64,000 bases of DNA from Macrothele yani (Eukaryota; Arthropoda; Arachnida; Araneae; Macrothelidae). Below the pieces are notes generated by a model. The model saw nothing but the letters and a program-made list of their open reading frames with translations. It was not told where the DNA came from and ran no database searches. Made by a program: the position numbers and the translations under genes. The DNA is taken from positions 121,901,922 through 121,965,921 of the forward strand of contig CM077001.1 in the NCBI GenBank assembly GCA_039090855.1. Direction: 5' to 3'. Positions 1 through 10,869 of the stretch are shown one piece after another; within the stretch, counting starts at the first letter, position 1, and each line of letters opens with the position of its first letter.

Positions 1-1006
1 CAATAATGCTACAGCTGCTTGCATAGTATGGCAGGTACTGCCACTTTGGTGAACTCATGTGTTCCTCTTGTGAACTTCCAGAGAAGTGATAAATTTATTC
101 AGATATCTTGATAACATTCTGCTTTCACAGTATGCTCAATGAAAACTGATCAATACTGGATACCATGGTGAGCTCTTGTAATCCAGTTTCTTCTAGGCCA
201 TGACTGGCAGATGATTCTGGCTGTGCAAATACTGATCAATAACTCGGTGCCATGGCAGTGCAAATCGAATAAAAAAATCCTCACTGACTGCAATGTACTT
301 TTGTGACAATTATGCCATTTCTCCAACTTTTCAAACTCTATAGCCAGTCATTTTTAGCTATTAGAACTCGCTTCAAATGAAAGCACTAGTAAAATCAAAT
401 TTTATCCAAATGGCTGTTGTAACCAGTCTCAGTACTGGAGGGTGGCAACAAAATCAGTAGGTTGCAACACATGAATGTGACATGCTCACAAGTGAAGCAA
501 CTGTGCTGTGCTGTGTGTGTATGTGCACTATGTGTACTGCCTAAAAATACATCTCTGCAATGATTTAGAGGGAAACCACAACAAACAAAGTCCAATGCCT
601 CCCAGTAGGGTGTCTTTTTACAGCTACACAACTGTGGTTATGCTTTAACTATAGACAACTGAACTCTTGGAACTTCCTCACATGGAACACTAGGAACACT
701 TCTAGGAACAATGCAAATGGAATTGTTGCCACAATAATGTTCCACAATGGAAATTCCTTCCTTATGAATCAAAGACATTTCCTTGATCAATAAACTGCCG
801 CCATCTCATACATCCACACCATTTCCAGATGACTGTTTGAGAAATTTCAAAGACCAGGGAAATTCAACCCACTGAAAATGATAGTGCCCTTTTCTACAGA
901 ACAGAACTCTTTCTGCCTTCTTCCTCAAACATATAGCATATTATGTGATAATTGTTGAGGCTGTTCCTCTACTAGCTGTTGGATTTGGGGGCTTAGACTG
1001 CCACCA
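1..1006. other. Intron sequence with no recognised gene
   Basis: AT-rich sequence downstream of the 1481-1577 exon. I see no exon with ATPase motifs, no transposase motif and no clear repeat boundary here. Confidence 0.5.
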
Positions 1007-1231
1007 TTTTTTTTTTTTTTTATTGAAGGTTAATGACTGCAGTGAGGAACTCAATGGGCTATAAACAGTCACTCATCCCTTATTTACAGCCACTAGCTCC
1101 AGAGAAGGGAAAGAGCCAGTGCCGTAAGACAAACACAACATCCATGCCTCTCCGGGATTTAAACTCTGACTGTTCTTGAAGAAATTATCATAAGCTAGCT
1201 GCGCTTAGAATACTGTGCCACCTTAGAGAGC
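1007..1231 (-). mobile_element. tRNA-derived SINE, family 1, degraded copy
   Basis: A poly-T tract at 1007-1021 is the poly-A tail on the minus strand. The body shares many blocks with the copies at 49707 and 54758, such as the text around CTCAATGGGCTATAAA, GAGCCAGTGCCGTAAGAC and ACATCCATGCCTC. The tRNA-like head, near 1150-1231, is the most degraded of the three copies: the B-box equivalent reads GGATTTAAACTCTG on the plus strand. Confidence 0.8.
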
Positions 1232-1480
1232 CAATAACGCAAATTAATTTTTCAAACGTACATCATTTAAACCTATTTTGTTTTTCAAAAGATCATGCTA
1301 TACAAATTTTAAACTATACTCTTTTATTCTATACAGTTAATCAACTCATTACTCACTTCCATTATGAAAGAAACAAAAAAAAAAAAAAACTTTCAAAATC
1401 AATTGCTCACAAAACATCACCTTACACATTTTCTGTAATTCAATAAAATTATAATTACTTTTTTTCAGATCAGTACTTAC

Positions 1481-1577
1481 TGTGTATAAGATAAGGACTG
1501 AAACAAACTGAGTGAGGCTGTACATAGCAATAAATTTAAAGGTGGAGAATGATGTGACAAGTGCACAACGGCCTTCT
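1481..1577 (-). CDS. ATP13A2: ATP13A2-like P5B ATPase, internal exon (first membrane segment after the P domain)
   Basis: Fifth and last visible exon of the host gene, 97 nt. On the minus strand it follows a pyrimidine-rich tract ending CAG and is followed by the donor GTAAGT at 1480-1475. It supplies the last base of an Arg codon and then 32 codons beginning [10 protein letters not shown] and ending VSVLILYT. This is the conserved REGRC stretch of ATP13A proteins followed by a hydrophobic membrane helix. The Arg codon is split AG|A with the exon at 28067, so phase agrees. P5B ATPases export polyamines from the endolysosomal lumen (family knowledge). The wording [14 protein letters not shown] is closer to ATP13A2 than to ATP13A3 as I remember them, but invertebrates may have a single ATP13A2-5 co-orthologue. 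Later exons should lie below position 1 and were not found. Confidence 0.93.
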
Positions 1578-2229
1578 CTGAAAAAAAGAAAGACAAAAAA
1601 CAACCAGTGATTACAGGTTATATAAATCAAGAGTGTCACTAAAAACAAACATTACTTTGCATAATACAAAGGAAGCAAATATATTTTATGCATAAAATCT
1701 CCTGTTCCAAATTAAAGATAGCACGCAAACTTTTTTATTTTCATTTATGAATTTTATTGATGTTCAGATACACACACAACTGTAATAATACCTGTGGAAA
1801 TTATACTACTTTTATGAACACACATACACACAGAGGGGAACAAAAAACAAGTCTTTTGCTTTACTGTCTGCTTATTTACTACATCCATAAGACATTTTAA
1901 TAGCAGAAATAGAACTGCTTGCAGAAGTGGCATGTCATGCCATTCCTGTGATCAATTCAATCAGCCATACTAATTTAGAATACTGTTGCACTGGAATTTC
2001 TACTTTCTCATTGTTAGTTACCAAAAAAACACAGCTTCCCATTTCTGTAAGCAACATACACTGAAATATCAAAAGTCATGGAATAGCAATATGCAAATTT
2101 TTATTTGCCACTGTCATCATATAAAGGCTTTGACACAAGCCACGATTTTTAACAGTTGTGAGGTGTAATCTCATGAGTCAGGTTGAACAACTGCCAGTAG
2201 GATTATAGCAAGCCGAAGTGAATTATTGG

Positions 2230-3108
2230 AGTTTGAATGAGGCATGGTAGTGGGAGCCAGACAGATGGTACATTCAGTTTCCAAAGTTGTGCGAACATTC
2301 AACATTCCTCGATTCGTGGTGTCACATGTGTACCAAGAATACCTCATGGAAGGCATTACCACCCACCGTGGACAGCGCAGTGGCTATTCACGAGTGCTGA
2401 AACTGTGACCAGCAGCATCTGACTGGGAGTCGACATGCTAACAGACAAGCGACATTGGCTCAAATGACATCCACACTTAATGAAGGAGGTACCAGAGACA
2501 TATCCATCAGGTCAGTGCAGCGTAATTTAGCATCCATGGGGTTATAGTAGCAGAAGACCCACCAAAGTGTCTTTGTTAACACCACAACACTGGACACAGT
2601 GCCTCACCTGGGTTCATGAACATGGTAATTGGACCCTGGATAACTGGCAACATCTGGCGTGGTCTGACGAGTCACGCTACCAGTTGTTACGAGCTGATGG
2701 TAGGGTTTGGGTGTGGCACAGACCTGATGAGGCCATGAAGCCAGGCTGTTAAAAAGGCCTGTACAAGCTGGTGGTCGTTCCATACATGTGTGGGGTGTCT
2801 TTACGTGGCACTGTTTGGGTCTTCTGGTCCTTGTGAACACGTCATTAACCGGTAATCACCTTGTTGCTTTGCTGGGTGACCATTTGCAGCCCTTCATGGA
2901 CTTCATGTACCCCAACAACAACAGGATTTTCCAGGCAGATTAATGCAATATGTCATCGGGCCCAAGTTGTCCAAAATTGGTTTGAGGATCATTCTTGACA
3001 GTTCCAATGGATGGTGTGGCCACCACGTTCACCCGACATGAACCCAATAGAGCACTTATGGGACATGGTGAAAAGGTCCATTCGTACCCAAGATCTTGCA
3101 CTTACAAA
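2230..3108 (+). pseudogene. Tc1-like transposase, 5' part (stops and frameshifts)
   Basis: Transposase of the DD34E type, broken into several frames. Recognisable blocks in order are a helix-turn-helix part with HSVSKVVRTFNIP near 2265, the catalytic block WSDESRYQLLRADGRVWVW near 2660-2720, a degraded second-Asp region near 2935, and WPPRSPDMNPIEHLWDMV near 3017-3070, which holds the catalytic Glu. Several stops occur, for example at 2546 and 2750. The gene runs into the Tigger insertion at 3111 and resumes at 7653. Its fossil state means it cannot make transposase. Confidence 0.85.
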
Positions 3109-3744
3109 TACCGTAATTTTCGTCGTATTATCCACACCAGCATATAATCCGCAGCCCATGAAATTCACACACACACAAAAATTTCCTTCACATAATCCGC
3201 AGACCGTGACATTCGGGGAAAAAAATCGACGTATAATCCACACATCATAGATGTTTATCCGGAAGCGGAATTTCTGACAGAAAAGTCGTTCGCCCAGAAG
3301 TCCGATGTAGTAGGTAAAAAAACAAAACAAAAACGCTCTTACTAAATAAAGAAACTCATTTTTAAATGTTCCTTTTTTATATACCACAATTTTTGGGCTA
3401 AGAGCTGTGGCCCTTATGCCGAATTTGTTTTCGATAAGACTGTTTCTGCCTTGACCTTTTTTTTTTTTTTTTTCATGCAGATGCTTAGTAAATTTTTAAA
3501 AACGTCTTTTTTTTTTTCACAAACTTCACTGTGATCGCCCTCCCCCCTTTCTACTCATACATTAGACACCTCTATTGAAAGATAACTCCGGTGTCCTGAT
3601 GTTGATTCAGAAGGGAAAGTGGGGGAGGATGGGGAAATGCTCGCGTAGGTCTTAAGGTTAGGAGGTTTGTTTGTGAAAGGAATGTCAGACTTAAATGCCC
3701 TTTGCATGGGGGAGTGGGGGAAGCACATCCCGTGGCTGTGGCAG

Positions 3745-4450
3745 CAGCATAGAATGTTAATAGCAGGAGGACAGGGGTTGGAATAGGGACATAAGCACAC
3801 TAAGCATAGAATGTTAATAGAAAGGGGATGGAATAGGGACATAAGCACACTAAGCATAGAATGTTAATAGAAGGGGGATGGAATAGGGACATAAGCACAC
3901 TAAGCATAGAATGTTAATAGAAGGGGGATGGAATAGGGACATAAGCACACTAAGCATAGAATGTTAATAGAAGGGGATGGAATAGAGACATAAGCACACT
4001 AAGCATAGAATGTTAGTAGAAGGGGGATGGAATAGGGATATAAGCACACTAAGCATAAAATGTTAATAGAAGGGGGATGGAATACGGACATAAGCACACT
4101 AAGCATAGAATGTTAATAGAAGGGGGATGGAATAGGGACATAAGCACACTAAGCATAGAATGTTAGTAGAAGGGGGATGGAATAGGGACATAAGCACACT
4201 AAGCATAGAATGTTAATAGAAGGGGGATGGAATAGGGACATAAGCACACTAAGCATAGAATGTTAATAGAAGGGGGATGGAATAGGGACATAAGCACACT
4301 AAGCATAGAATGTTAATAGAAGGGGGATGGAATAGGGACATAAGCACACTAAGCATAGAATGTTAATAGAAGGGGGATGGAATAGGGACATAAGCACACT
4401 AAGCATAGAATGTTAATAGAAGGGGGATGAAATAGGGACATAAGCACACA
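3745..4450. repeat. 50-bp minisatellite, about 14 units
   Basis: Near-perfect tandem units of 50 bp with the core GACATAAGCACACTAAGCAT and an AATGTTAATAGAAGGGGG part. Units differ by one or two bases (for example GGGGATGG with one G fewer near 3823 and 3972, GTTAGTAG near 4014 and 4164). It lies inside the non-coding half of the Tigger element. Low divergence indicates recent expansion. Confidence 0.96.
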
Positions 4451-5913
4451 AACTAGTAACGTGACGTCTGAGGCTTCTGTGGAGATCTCTTTCGTTGGCT
4501 GCAGCATACAACCTGCAGGAACGTTGATTTTACTAGGTTGGGGAGACTGGTTTGATGAGCTGAAGGCACTTCCCTGAACAAAAGCTTAAGAACATGAACA
4601 ATGCAAAAGCCTGCCCCAGGATGATTCCATTAGCAGTGACCTATTCCAAACAATACTGGCGGGACGGAAAGACAAATTCTGTTCACTCTTCTTGCTTCAT
4701 CTGGCATGCAATACAGGTTGTTTCTTGGCTCTGTGCTCCTGAGTTTTACTTAGATTTTAATTTTTTTATTGACTGACGATTGTGGAAGTTTAAGGCTTTG
4801 GCTGGAAATGCTTTCTCACTAATAAGCGCTGTAGCATTATCATCTGATGTTAACAATGGGTAATTAATACTTGGCTGAAGATAAAATCTTTTCACAAACG
4901 CAAAAGAAAAAAAAGAAGGGAGAGCTTTCTCATTCAAATAAAAGCGGAGCTCAACGCAAAGGCTGAGTGTACACGCAGTAAATGAAAGTAGGTCAAACCA
5001 CTTGAAAGCGGGACACAGCTGTTTCGAAGTGGTTGGCGGGGAGACAGCGAACACGTGCGAGGCAGCTAGTAAGAGGAAGCGTGGGAATAAGAAACGTGTT
5101 ACTACCCCATTTAGCAGCTGCATAGAACACAGAAAAGCAACTTCATTCTAACAAAAACATCTGTAGATGAGAAAAAAAGCATAACAAGCATAGAAGGAGC
5201 ATATTATTATTAAAGAAAACATTAATCGAAAGCATTACAAACGATAATTCATAAGTTAATTACTTCTAAGATGGATTCTATTGCGGTGAACAGAGAACCA
5301 TCCTGTATCAGACATCCACATTGAATGGAATTCAGACAATTGTGCGGTTTTACGAGCAATGCAATATTCTAATGGGAGTCTTAAGATAAACTGTGATTTA
5401 TATTGATTACATAAATGGTTTTGAGCATTTAACAAAGGTAAACAAATAACATCATTAGCATGATTAATAAAAATGTATAAATAAAAGCTTTTACCAGGAA
5501 GGTAAGGAAGATAATTTAGATTTCTGAGCAGCATCACAACTTCACAGGTGCAGCCCTTTACGGCAACTTTTGCTTCCAAGATCGCAAAATTTCTCGCTTG
5601 CGGATCTTAGTCAGAAAATTATGGTATATATATTTTTATCTCCGGACAAAGAAAGATCAGTGGTGTGGCATCCATAGAGCACAAAATTTAATCATGAAGA
5701 TGCAAAATTTGATTTTGATCTGATCATTACATTGTGTCAATAACAAAATGCTGATTCAGAACAAGTCACAGAAATTCACATAAAAGTAAAAAAAAATTCT
5801 TACAGCAATAAAGGAAAAAAAAACTTGCACATCAGAAAATAAATACTTCATTGAAAGCCTTCAAAACCTGATTCCTCAGAATCAGAATGAAACATATGAA
5901 GGTATTCTTCTGG

Positions 5914-7139
5914 TTAATTGGGGCAGCTTTGTTCTTCTTTATCACGGCTGCAATCCCTTTTGTCTCTCTGATTTTGATCTGGATTCTGACTAATGCTTGA
6001 TTTTCTGAATGCATTTTTTATAGTTTCTGGTGAAATGTCATCCCATGCTTTTTTCACCCAGACTGCAACTTCTACGTAAGTTGCTCGTCGCATATTACCA
6101 CTGTTGGTAAATGTGTGCAATCCTTCCGTCATCCAATTTTCCCAGAGCTTCCGCACTTTGCACTTAAAAGATTTATTAATGCCAACATCCAATGGCTGCA
6201 GCTTTTTGGTAAGACCACCTGGAATAATATATAACTCTGCTGAGACGCTTTTGCAGGCTGTTTTTGATGAATCCCGAATGTGCGCCGTCATGGAGTCCAT
6301 GATGAGCAGCCCATTTGGTTGAAAAAGAATCCTTTCCATTTTCGCCATACAGAATTAAGCCAAGTAAGCATTGTTTCTTCATTCATCCATCCTTTCTTGT
6401 TCACCTGAATGGATATGCCTTTTGTAAATTCCCCCTTGGGAACAGTTTTCCGTTTGAAAATTATCATTGGCTCCAATTTTTCGCCGTTCGATGCACACGT
6501 CAATACAACGGTAAATGATGTTTTTTCATTTCCCGAAGTTTTGATTGCTACTGTGCTAGTGCCACGAACATCCACAGTGCGATTCGGCGGACAATCACAA
6601 CAAAAGGGAATTTCATCCATGTTTATTATTTGACTAGGTTGCAAATTGCCTTTCTTGATAGCATTTGCAGCAAATATTAAAAAATCTTTAGATTTTCTCT
6701 CCTAGTCATCGGAAAGCTTTTGTCCAATAGTCGTACGATTCCGAATTCGTAAGCTTTTTCGGCGCATGAAGCGACACCACCACGCAGGTCCTCCTTGAAA
6801 ATTTGTCAAGCCCATTTCTTGTGCAATTGCTCGAGCCTTCCTACGAATTTTAACTGTCGACACAGGTAAATCAGCATCACGTTGGGAAGTTACCCACCTT
6901 AGAAGGTTTTCTTCTAATATGGGCCAACTTGGCAACCCATGTCGATTTGTTCTTCGCCGTTGGTTACCTTTTCCTAGACTTTCTTTGTTTTTCCTCCATA
7001 GCCTCTCGCTGCTCTCATCAACTTGGAATATTTTTCCTGCTTCGCGATTACCTACTTCTTCAGGTTTGCCTACAACTTTAAGTTTAAACTCGGCAGTGTA
7101 ACTGCACCATTTCCTTTTCAAGGACATCATAAACAGCAA
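5914..7139 (-). pseudogene. Tigger/pogo transposase (DDE superfamily), frameshifted
   Basis: Reads from the minus strand. The first part (7139-6705) has a CENP-B-like N-terminal DNA-binding region starting MSLKRKWCSYTAEFKLKVVG, then an HTH_CENPB-like part around WWCRFMRRKSLRIRNRT, ending at a stop (KLSDD*). The second part (about 6700-6310) holds the first catalytic Asp in NMDEIPFCCD and the block TSFTVVLTCASNGEKL. After a frameshift near 6330 the last part has the second Asp in LLIMDSMTAH and the third in LQPLDVGINKSFK, then an acidic and basic tail to 5914. All three catalytic Asp residues survive, but in different frames, so the gene is inactive. Confidence 0.9.
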
Positions 7140-7652
7140 GGAAGAAAAATATTAGCAGAAAAGATGGTCAAAACAGCAAAGGATCAACTAAACACAAGGC
7201 ACAGTTCACGTGACATCCAGAACAAAGAACTTTGAAAGGAGGAATGCATAGGTTCATGCCAGGACTGGGGGTTCTTGCGGGGAGTGCTGTACGTACGTTT
7301 CCATTGGCTGCTTGCCAAAAACAGAGAGCACAAGCAGTCAGTATTGACCTTCTCAACAATAGAAAATGACTCCCCACAGCTTCGTCGATCTTTCCTTGTG
7401 AGACTTCTTCCCTTCCCCCTTCTCTCCGCTACATACGAACTACTGAACTGAGAAATTTTTTACGGAGAGAGTTCCTTTTCTAATTATACACTCTCTCCTG
7501 CACAATTAGCAGGCAAAATTCAAAAAAATTGAAGGGCCGAAAATTTTTTTTTCAAATCGGCGTATTATCTGCATTGCCATATAATCCGCAGAACCTGAAT
7601 TTTTAACTTTTTTAGCAGATAATCCGCGGATTATACGACGAAAATTACGGTA

Positions 7653-7775
7653 CCAGGACTCTGTGGGTGGCTGTTCAGAGGACATGGCTCGATGTCTCTC
7701 GAGAAGTCTACCGGCTACTTGTGGAATCAATGCCATGTCGAGTTGCTGCATTTTGCTGGGCTAGATGAGGTCCCA
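7653..7775 (+). pseudogene. Tc1-like transposase, 3' part beyond the Tigger insertion
   Basis: Immediately after the Tigger right end and its TA, the plus strand continues the Tc1 reading with TLWVAVQRTWLDVSREVYR and LLVESMPCRVAAF, the usual C-terminal wording of this Tc1 subfamily (R-L-ESMP-R--A). The right inverted repeat follows at about 7790-7818. This fits with the Tigger having landed in a Tc1 element. Confidence 0.85.
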
Positions 7776-8034
7776 TATGATACTAGGTACGTATCCCATG
7801 ACTTTTGACACTTCAGTGTATATGTCTAATATAAAAGTGAAATAATAATCATATCTACACTGAAACTAGGATTACTTCCCTGAAGAAGCTATATTAAAGG
7901 CATGCAAGATTTATTGATTCCGTATTTGGCAATTCACATTGTTTTTTGGCCGAAAGGTGAACTTTTTTATATTAAATAACTATTGGCTGAAATCTGGGTG
8001 TGTTTTTTACAGCCCAACATTATTACAGCAGATA

Positions 8035-8745
8035 AACATAACAGCTAAAAAATACAGAAGAGGTAATGTTGTTTTGCAAGTACGAGGCATACTTGCAATG
8101 ACATTATTGACGAGTGTCTGGGGCAGCTCGTCCCATATTACAGGTAACACGTTACATAGGTCTGCAGGTGTACTGGGGTTTGGTATGGCTATCCAGATGT
8201 TGCCCTACAGTCTCAAGTGCTCAATAGGATTAAAATCAGGAGACCTTGGAGGCAGATGTGACGATGCAATCCCATGATTTTCCAGCTCCTGAAGCATGCT
8301 CTAGGCACCGTGATTGGTTGCACTGTCATCGAGAAAATGGAATACATGTCCAATAGCAGCATGAAAACGTGTCACAATGATCTCATTTCAGTACACTGAA
8401 GAATTCATGTTGCCCTGACAAACATTCAAGGAAGTACAAACATTAAAACACACTCGTGCCCAGACCAGAACTGACAGCTGCTGGTAAAGGTGGACGAATT
8501 GGACATAGTGTGGTTGCATTCGTGTTCCAGATCTCCTCCGCGTGTCGCCGTCAAGTATCAGAATAAAGAGTGAAAAGGGATTTGTCTGTGAAAAGTACAT
8601 GGTGCCATTCTGTATTCTATGACATGTACTGTTGAACCCAGGTACATCTTTGGCAATGATGAGATGATGTCACTGCTATACATTTCAGTAGGCTCCTTGC
8701 TCTGAGTACATACTTGTGAAGATAGTTTTGTACTGTTTGGGTACA
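8035..8745 (-). pseudogene. Second Tc1/mariner-like transposase relic
   Basis: On the minus strand the block PPRSPDFNPIEHLRL, holding the catalytic Glu of Tc1-like DDE transposases, lies near 8257-8212, followed by WIAIPNPSTPADLCNVLPV and WDELPQTLVNNVIASMP, a standard C-terminal stretch. Upstream (8350-8300) FHFLDDSATNHGA is a candidate for the second catalytic Asp. Stops break the frame. It is a different subfamily from the element at 2059. I could not fix its inverted repeats. Confidence 0.75.
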
Positions 8746-9619
8746 TAGTGTGATACTAGAAGCAGCTAAAAGTAATTCCCAGAGATGGCATTACTGAAGA
8801 ATACTATTTCATGAAGATATGAGGAAAAGACATCCTAGGAAAAAATGAACTAGTGAGTACTTTTTTTCTTTTAATTTCTTTGCCTCCTCATCTCCCTAAC
8901 CTGAATGAACATCTGTCCAACGGCCAGGAGAGGTAGCCTATCAATGGCAAAACAAGGTAATTAGACCTATGAAAAACACAGAATAATAAAAACCACCATA
9001 TGAACATTTACACCCATTATTTTCCTCACTCAAACCCAATCCCTCAGTAAAAGAAAGTTATCTGGACTGCTTTTCCATAAAAAAATTAACAAAATCACTT
9101 CAGGAGCAACCCCATATAAAATTGGTGCTTCACAGTACATGATGAAAGGGGCCAGAGGTTAAAAAAAAAAAAAATCTTTATAATTTTTCAAAATGTATAT
9201 AACATTTTATATTACCCAGGTCACTCCGGTCCACTGGCTTAGAGAAAACCAAAATGACTGCCAAACAGGACAAAGGTGCCACATGCAGTTCACTAATATA
9301 CTGCTGCTGGACTCAATGAATGTTAAGCACAAATGCACAAGCATGCAGTCAGTACCAGGTATGCTAGCTAGCACATTAAAACATATATGTACATGGCTAA
9401 TTCCTTAATTGAATGCATTTAATAAGTACAAAGGTAAAAACAAAGTGAGGGGAGAGGATAAAAAAAGCCAATTAACAAAATACACTCCAAAAAATCTTAG
9501 TAACTGGAAAATTTCCAAGTAGTTTGCAGGCATACTACACAAATTTTCTGCATCACATATGGCAATGATGACTTCACAAAGGATTTTGCTCTAAAGCATT
9601 GATTAATATACTTCTTAAC
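8746..9619. other. Intron sequence with no recognised gene
   Basis: AT-rich intron. No transposase, reverse transcriptase or ATPase motif is seen, only short A-runs such as 9160-9173. Confidence 0.5.
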
Positions 9620-9878
9620 AAATGCCATCTCAGCACGATCATAAAAAGATAGGAGTTAAAACATTGATATTTAAAATACCATTTAATTTAAAATCATAGA
9701 TTAAAAACACATAAGATCTTTCAAACCCCTTCAGGTTCATCTTCAGATGCACATACACTAATGGAACAATACCAGGAGGAGGAAATATATATATTATGTG
9801 AAAGCAGTTATGGTGCACGTCATGACACATGCATAATTAGAATTTGCGTTGTAGTTCAAAGACCTCTTTGTCGCACTA
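9620..9878 (-). mobile_element. PLE-C: 3' non-coding end of an old Penelope-like element
   Basis: Continuation of the Penelope-like element whose coding parts lie at 18953-20960; the two parts are separated by the hAT insertion 9879-18945, which carries a 7-bp flanking match (CGCACTA). The segment contains a candidate hammerhead core at 9719-9746, as the 3' ends of the other PLEs in this window do. The outer boundary near 9620 is approximate. Confidence 0.65.
9719..9746 (-). ncRNA. Candidate hammerhead ribozyme core, PLE-C
   Basis: Minus strand reads CTGAAGA, then a stem II of the form AACC-loop-GGTT, then GAAA. CUGANGA-stem II-GAAA is the conserved catalytic core of hammerhead ribozymes, and PLE terminal repeats are known to carry them. 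Stems I and III were not resolved by eye. Confidence 0.6.
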
Positions 9879-10869
9879 CAGGGATCATAGCATACTTCTG
9901 GAAAATTTTAGGTAGGAATTTTTAGAAAAATTTTAGGAAAATTTTAGGAATGTATTTCAATAAAAACTAGATGTATATTTGTATACATCTAGTAAAACAA
10001 CTTTGTATACATTGTAAAGAGTTTGCCTCACACCCTTCAACCATACATACTGATAGACTGCGCATGACATCAAAATTTCTGGCTCCAACATAAAATCACA
10101 TGACATCAGTCAAAAAGATGGGTTACACCTGCTGTGCTTATGGTTGCTCTGAGCGATATAGTAAAGGAAGTTCTATGATTTTTCATGGGTAAGAAACGAA
10201 TTAAATACCTAAGTCAATAAAGTTCAATTACTTAACCAGAAACTTGCAGCTATTGATATAAAAATATAGTAACTTAAGAAAAAAAAATGGAATGCATGTT
10301 CCAAATTCTTCGCAAATGTTCATCACATTATAAATCACGAAATGTAAACAACCCGATCATGCATGTATATAGCTCATAAGTAAACTTACCTGAATAGTTT
10401 TCATTATATATGAGGAGCATTCACATAATACACCGAAAACACTGAAGTTCTGCAGCATAAATTAGTAATCATAACAGCATTTTTACACGAAATTTGGAGT
10501 CTGATGATGACGTGCCCAATGTTGGAGCCATGGCGGCTTTGATGCAGCTATTGCCAATGCACAGTCCATTAGTATATACGGTCGAAGTTCACACCCAAAT
10601 TTTTTGCATAACGTCTAATGTCTAAAGTTTAAGTATGATTTACTTTCTAATGTTCAGTTCTTATCTTTTCACGTGTTATTATCATATTCAAGTATATTTA
10701 CCACATTCAAGTTTCACTTTGAACATTAATATGCTGTTGAACCAGAAGCAATTCACAATTTTCACAGTGAAGTTTTCAGGTTTCACATTAAATTATAATA
10801 TCCTAAAAAGGTAATTAAAAACCAAGAACTATGTACAATTGTTCACTGAATTACTTTTTTCATATTATT

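Larger units (their letters stand above)
3111..7650 (-). mobile_element. Tigger/pogo-type DNA transposon, 4.5 kb
   Basis: Inverted termini begin CCGTAATTTTCGTCGTAT at 3111 and mirror at 7650, both flanked by TA. Near each end the short block ATAATCCGCAG recurs (about 3142, 3189, 7580, 7618), which looks like subterminal transposase-binding repeats. A single broken transposase gene lies on the minus strand at 5914-7139. The remaining 2.8 kb (3111-5900) is non-coding and holds the 50-bp minisatellite. The element is nested in Tc1, so it is the younger of the two. Confidence 0.9.
2059..7818 (+). mobile_element. Tc1-like transposon interrupted by a Tigger element
   Basis: The terminal inverted repeat CACTGAAATATCAAAAGTC at 2059 matches, with few changes, the reverse complement of the end at 7818, and both ends are flanked by TA, the Tc1/mariner target. 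Inside is a decayed transposase on the plus strand. A complete Tigger element sits at 3111-7650 with its own TA duplication. Without it the Tc1 element would be about 1.2 kb, a normal size for the family. Confidence 0.88.

Noticed and set aside
1349..1648. The 99-residue open frame as a complete small protein
   Set aside because: Only 1577-1481 is exon; the parts outside lie beyond clear splice acceptor and donor sites and carry no similarity to the ATPase.
3989..4440. The 50-bp tandem array as a CRISPR array
   Set aside because: There are no unique spacers between repeats; units are contiguous, and the context is animal intron.
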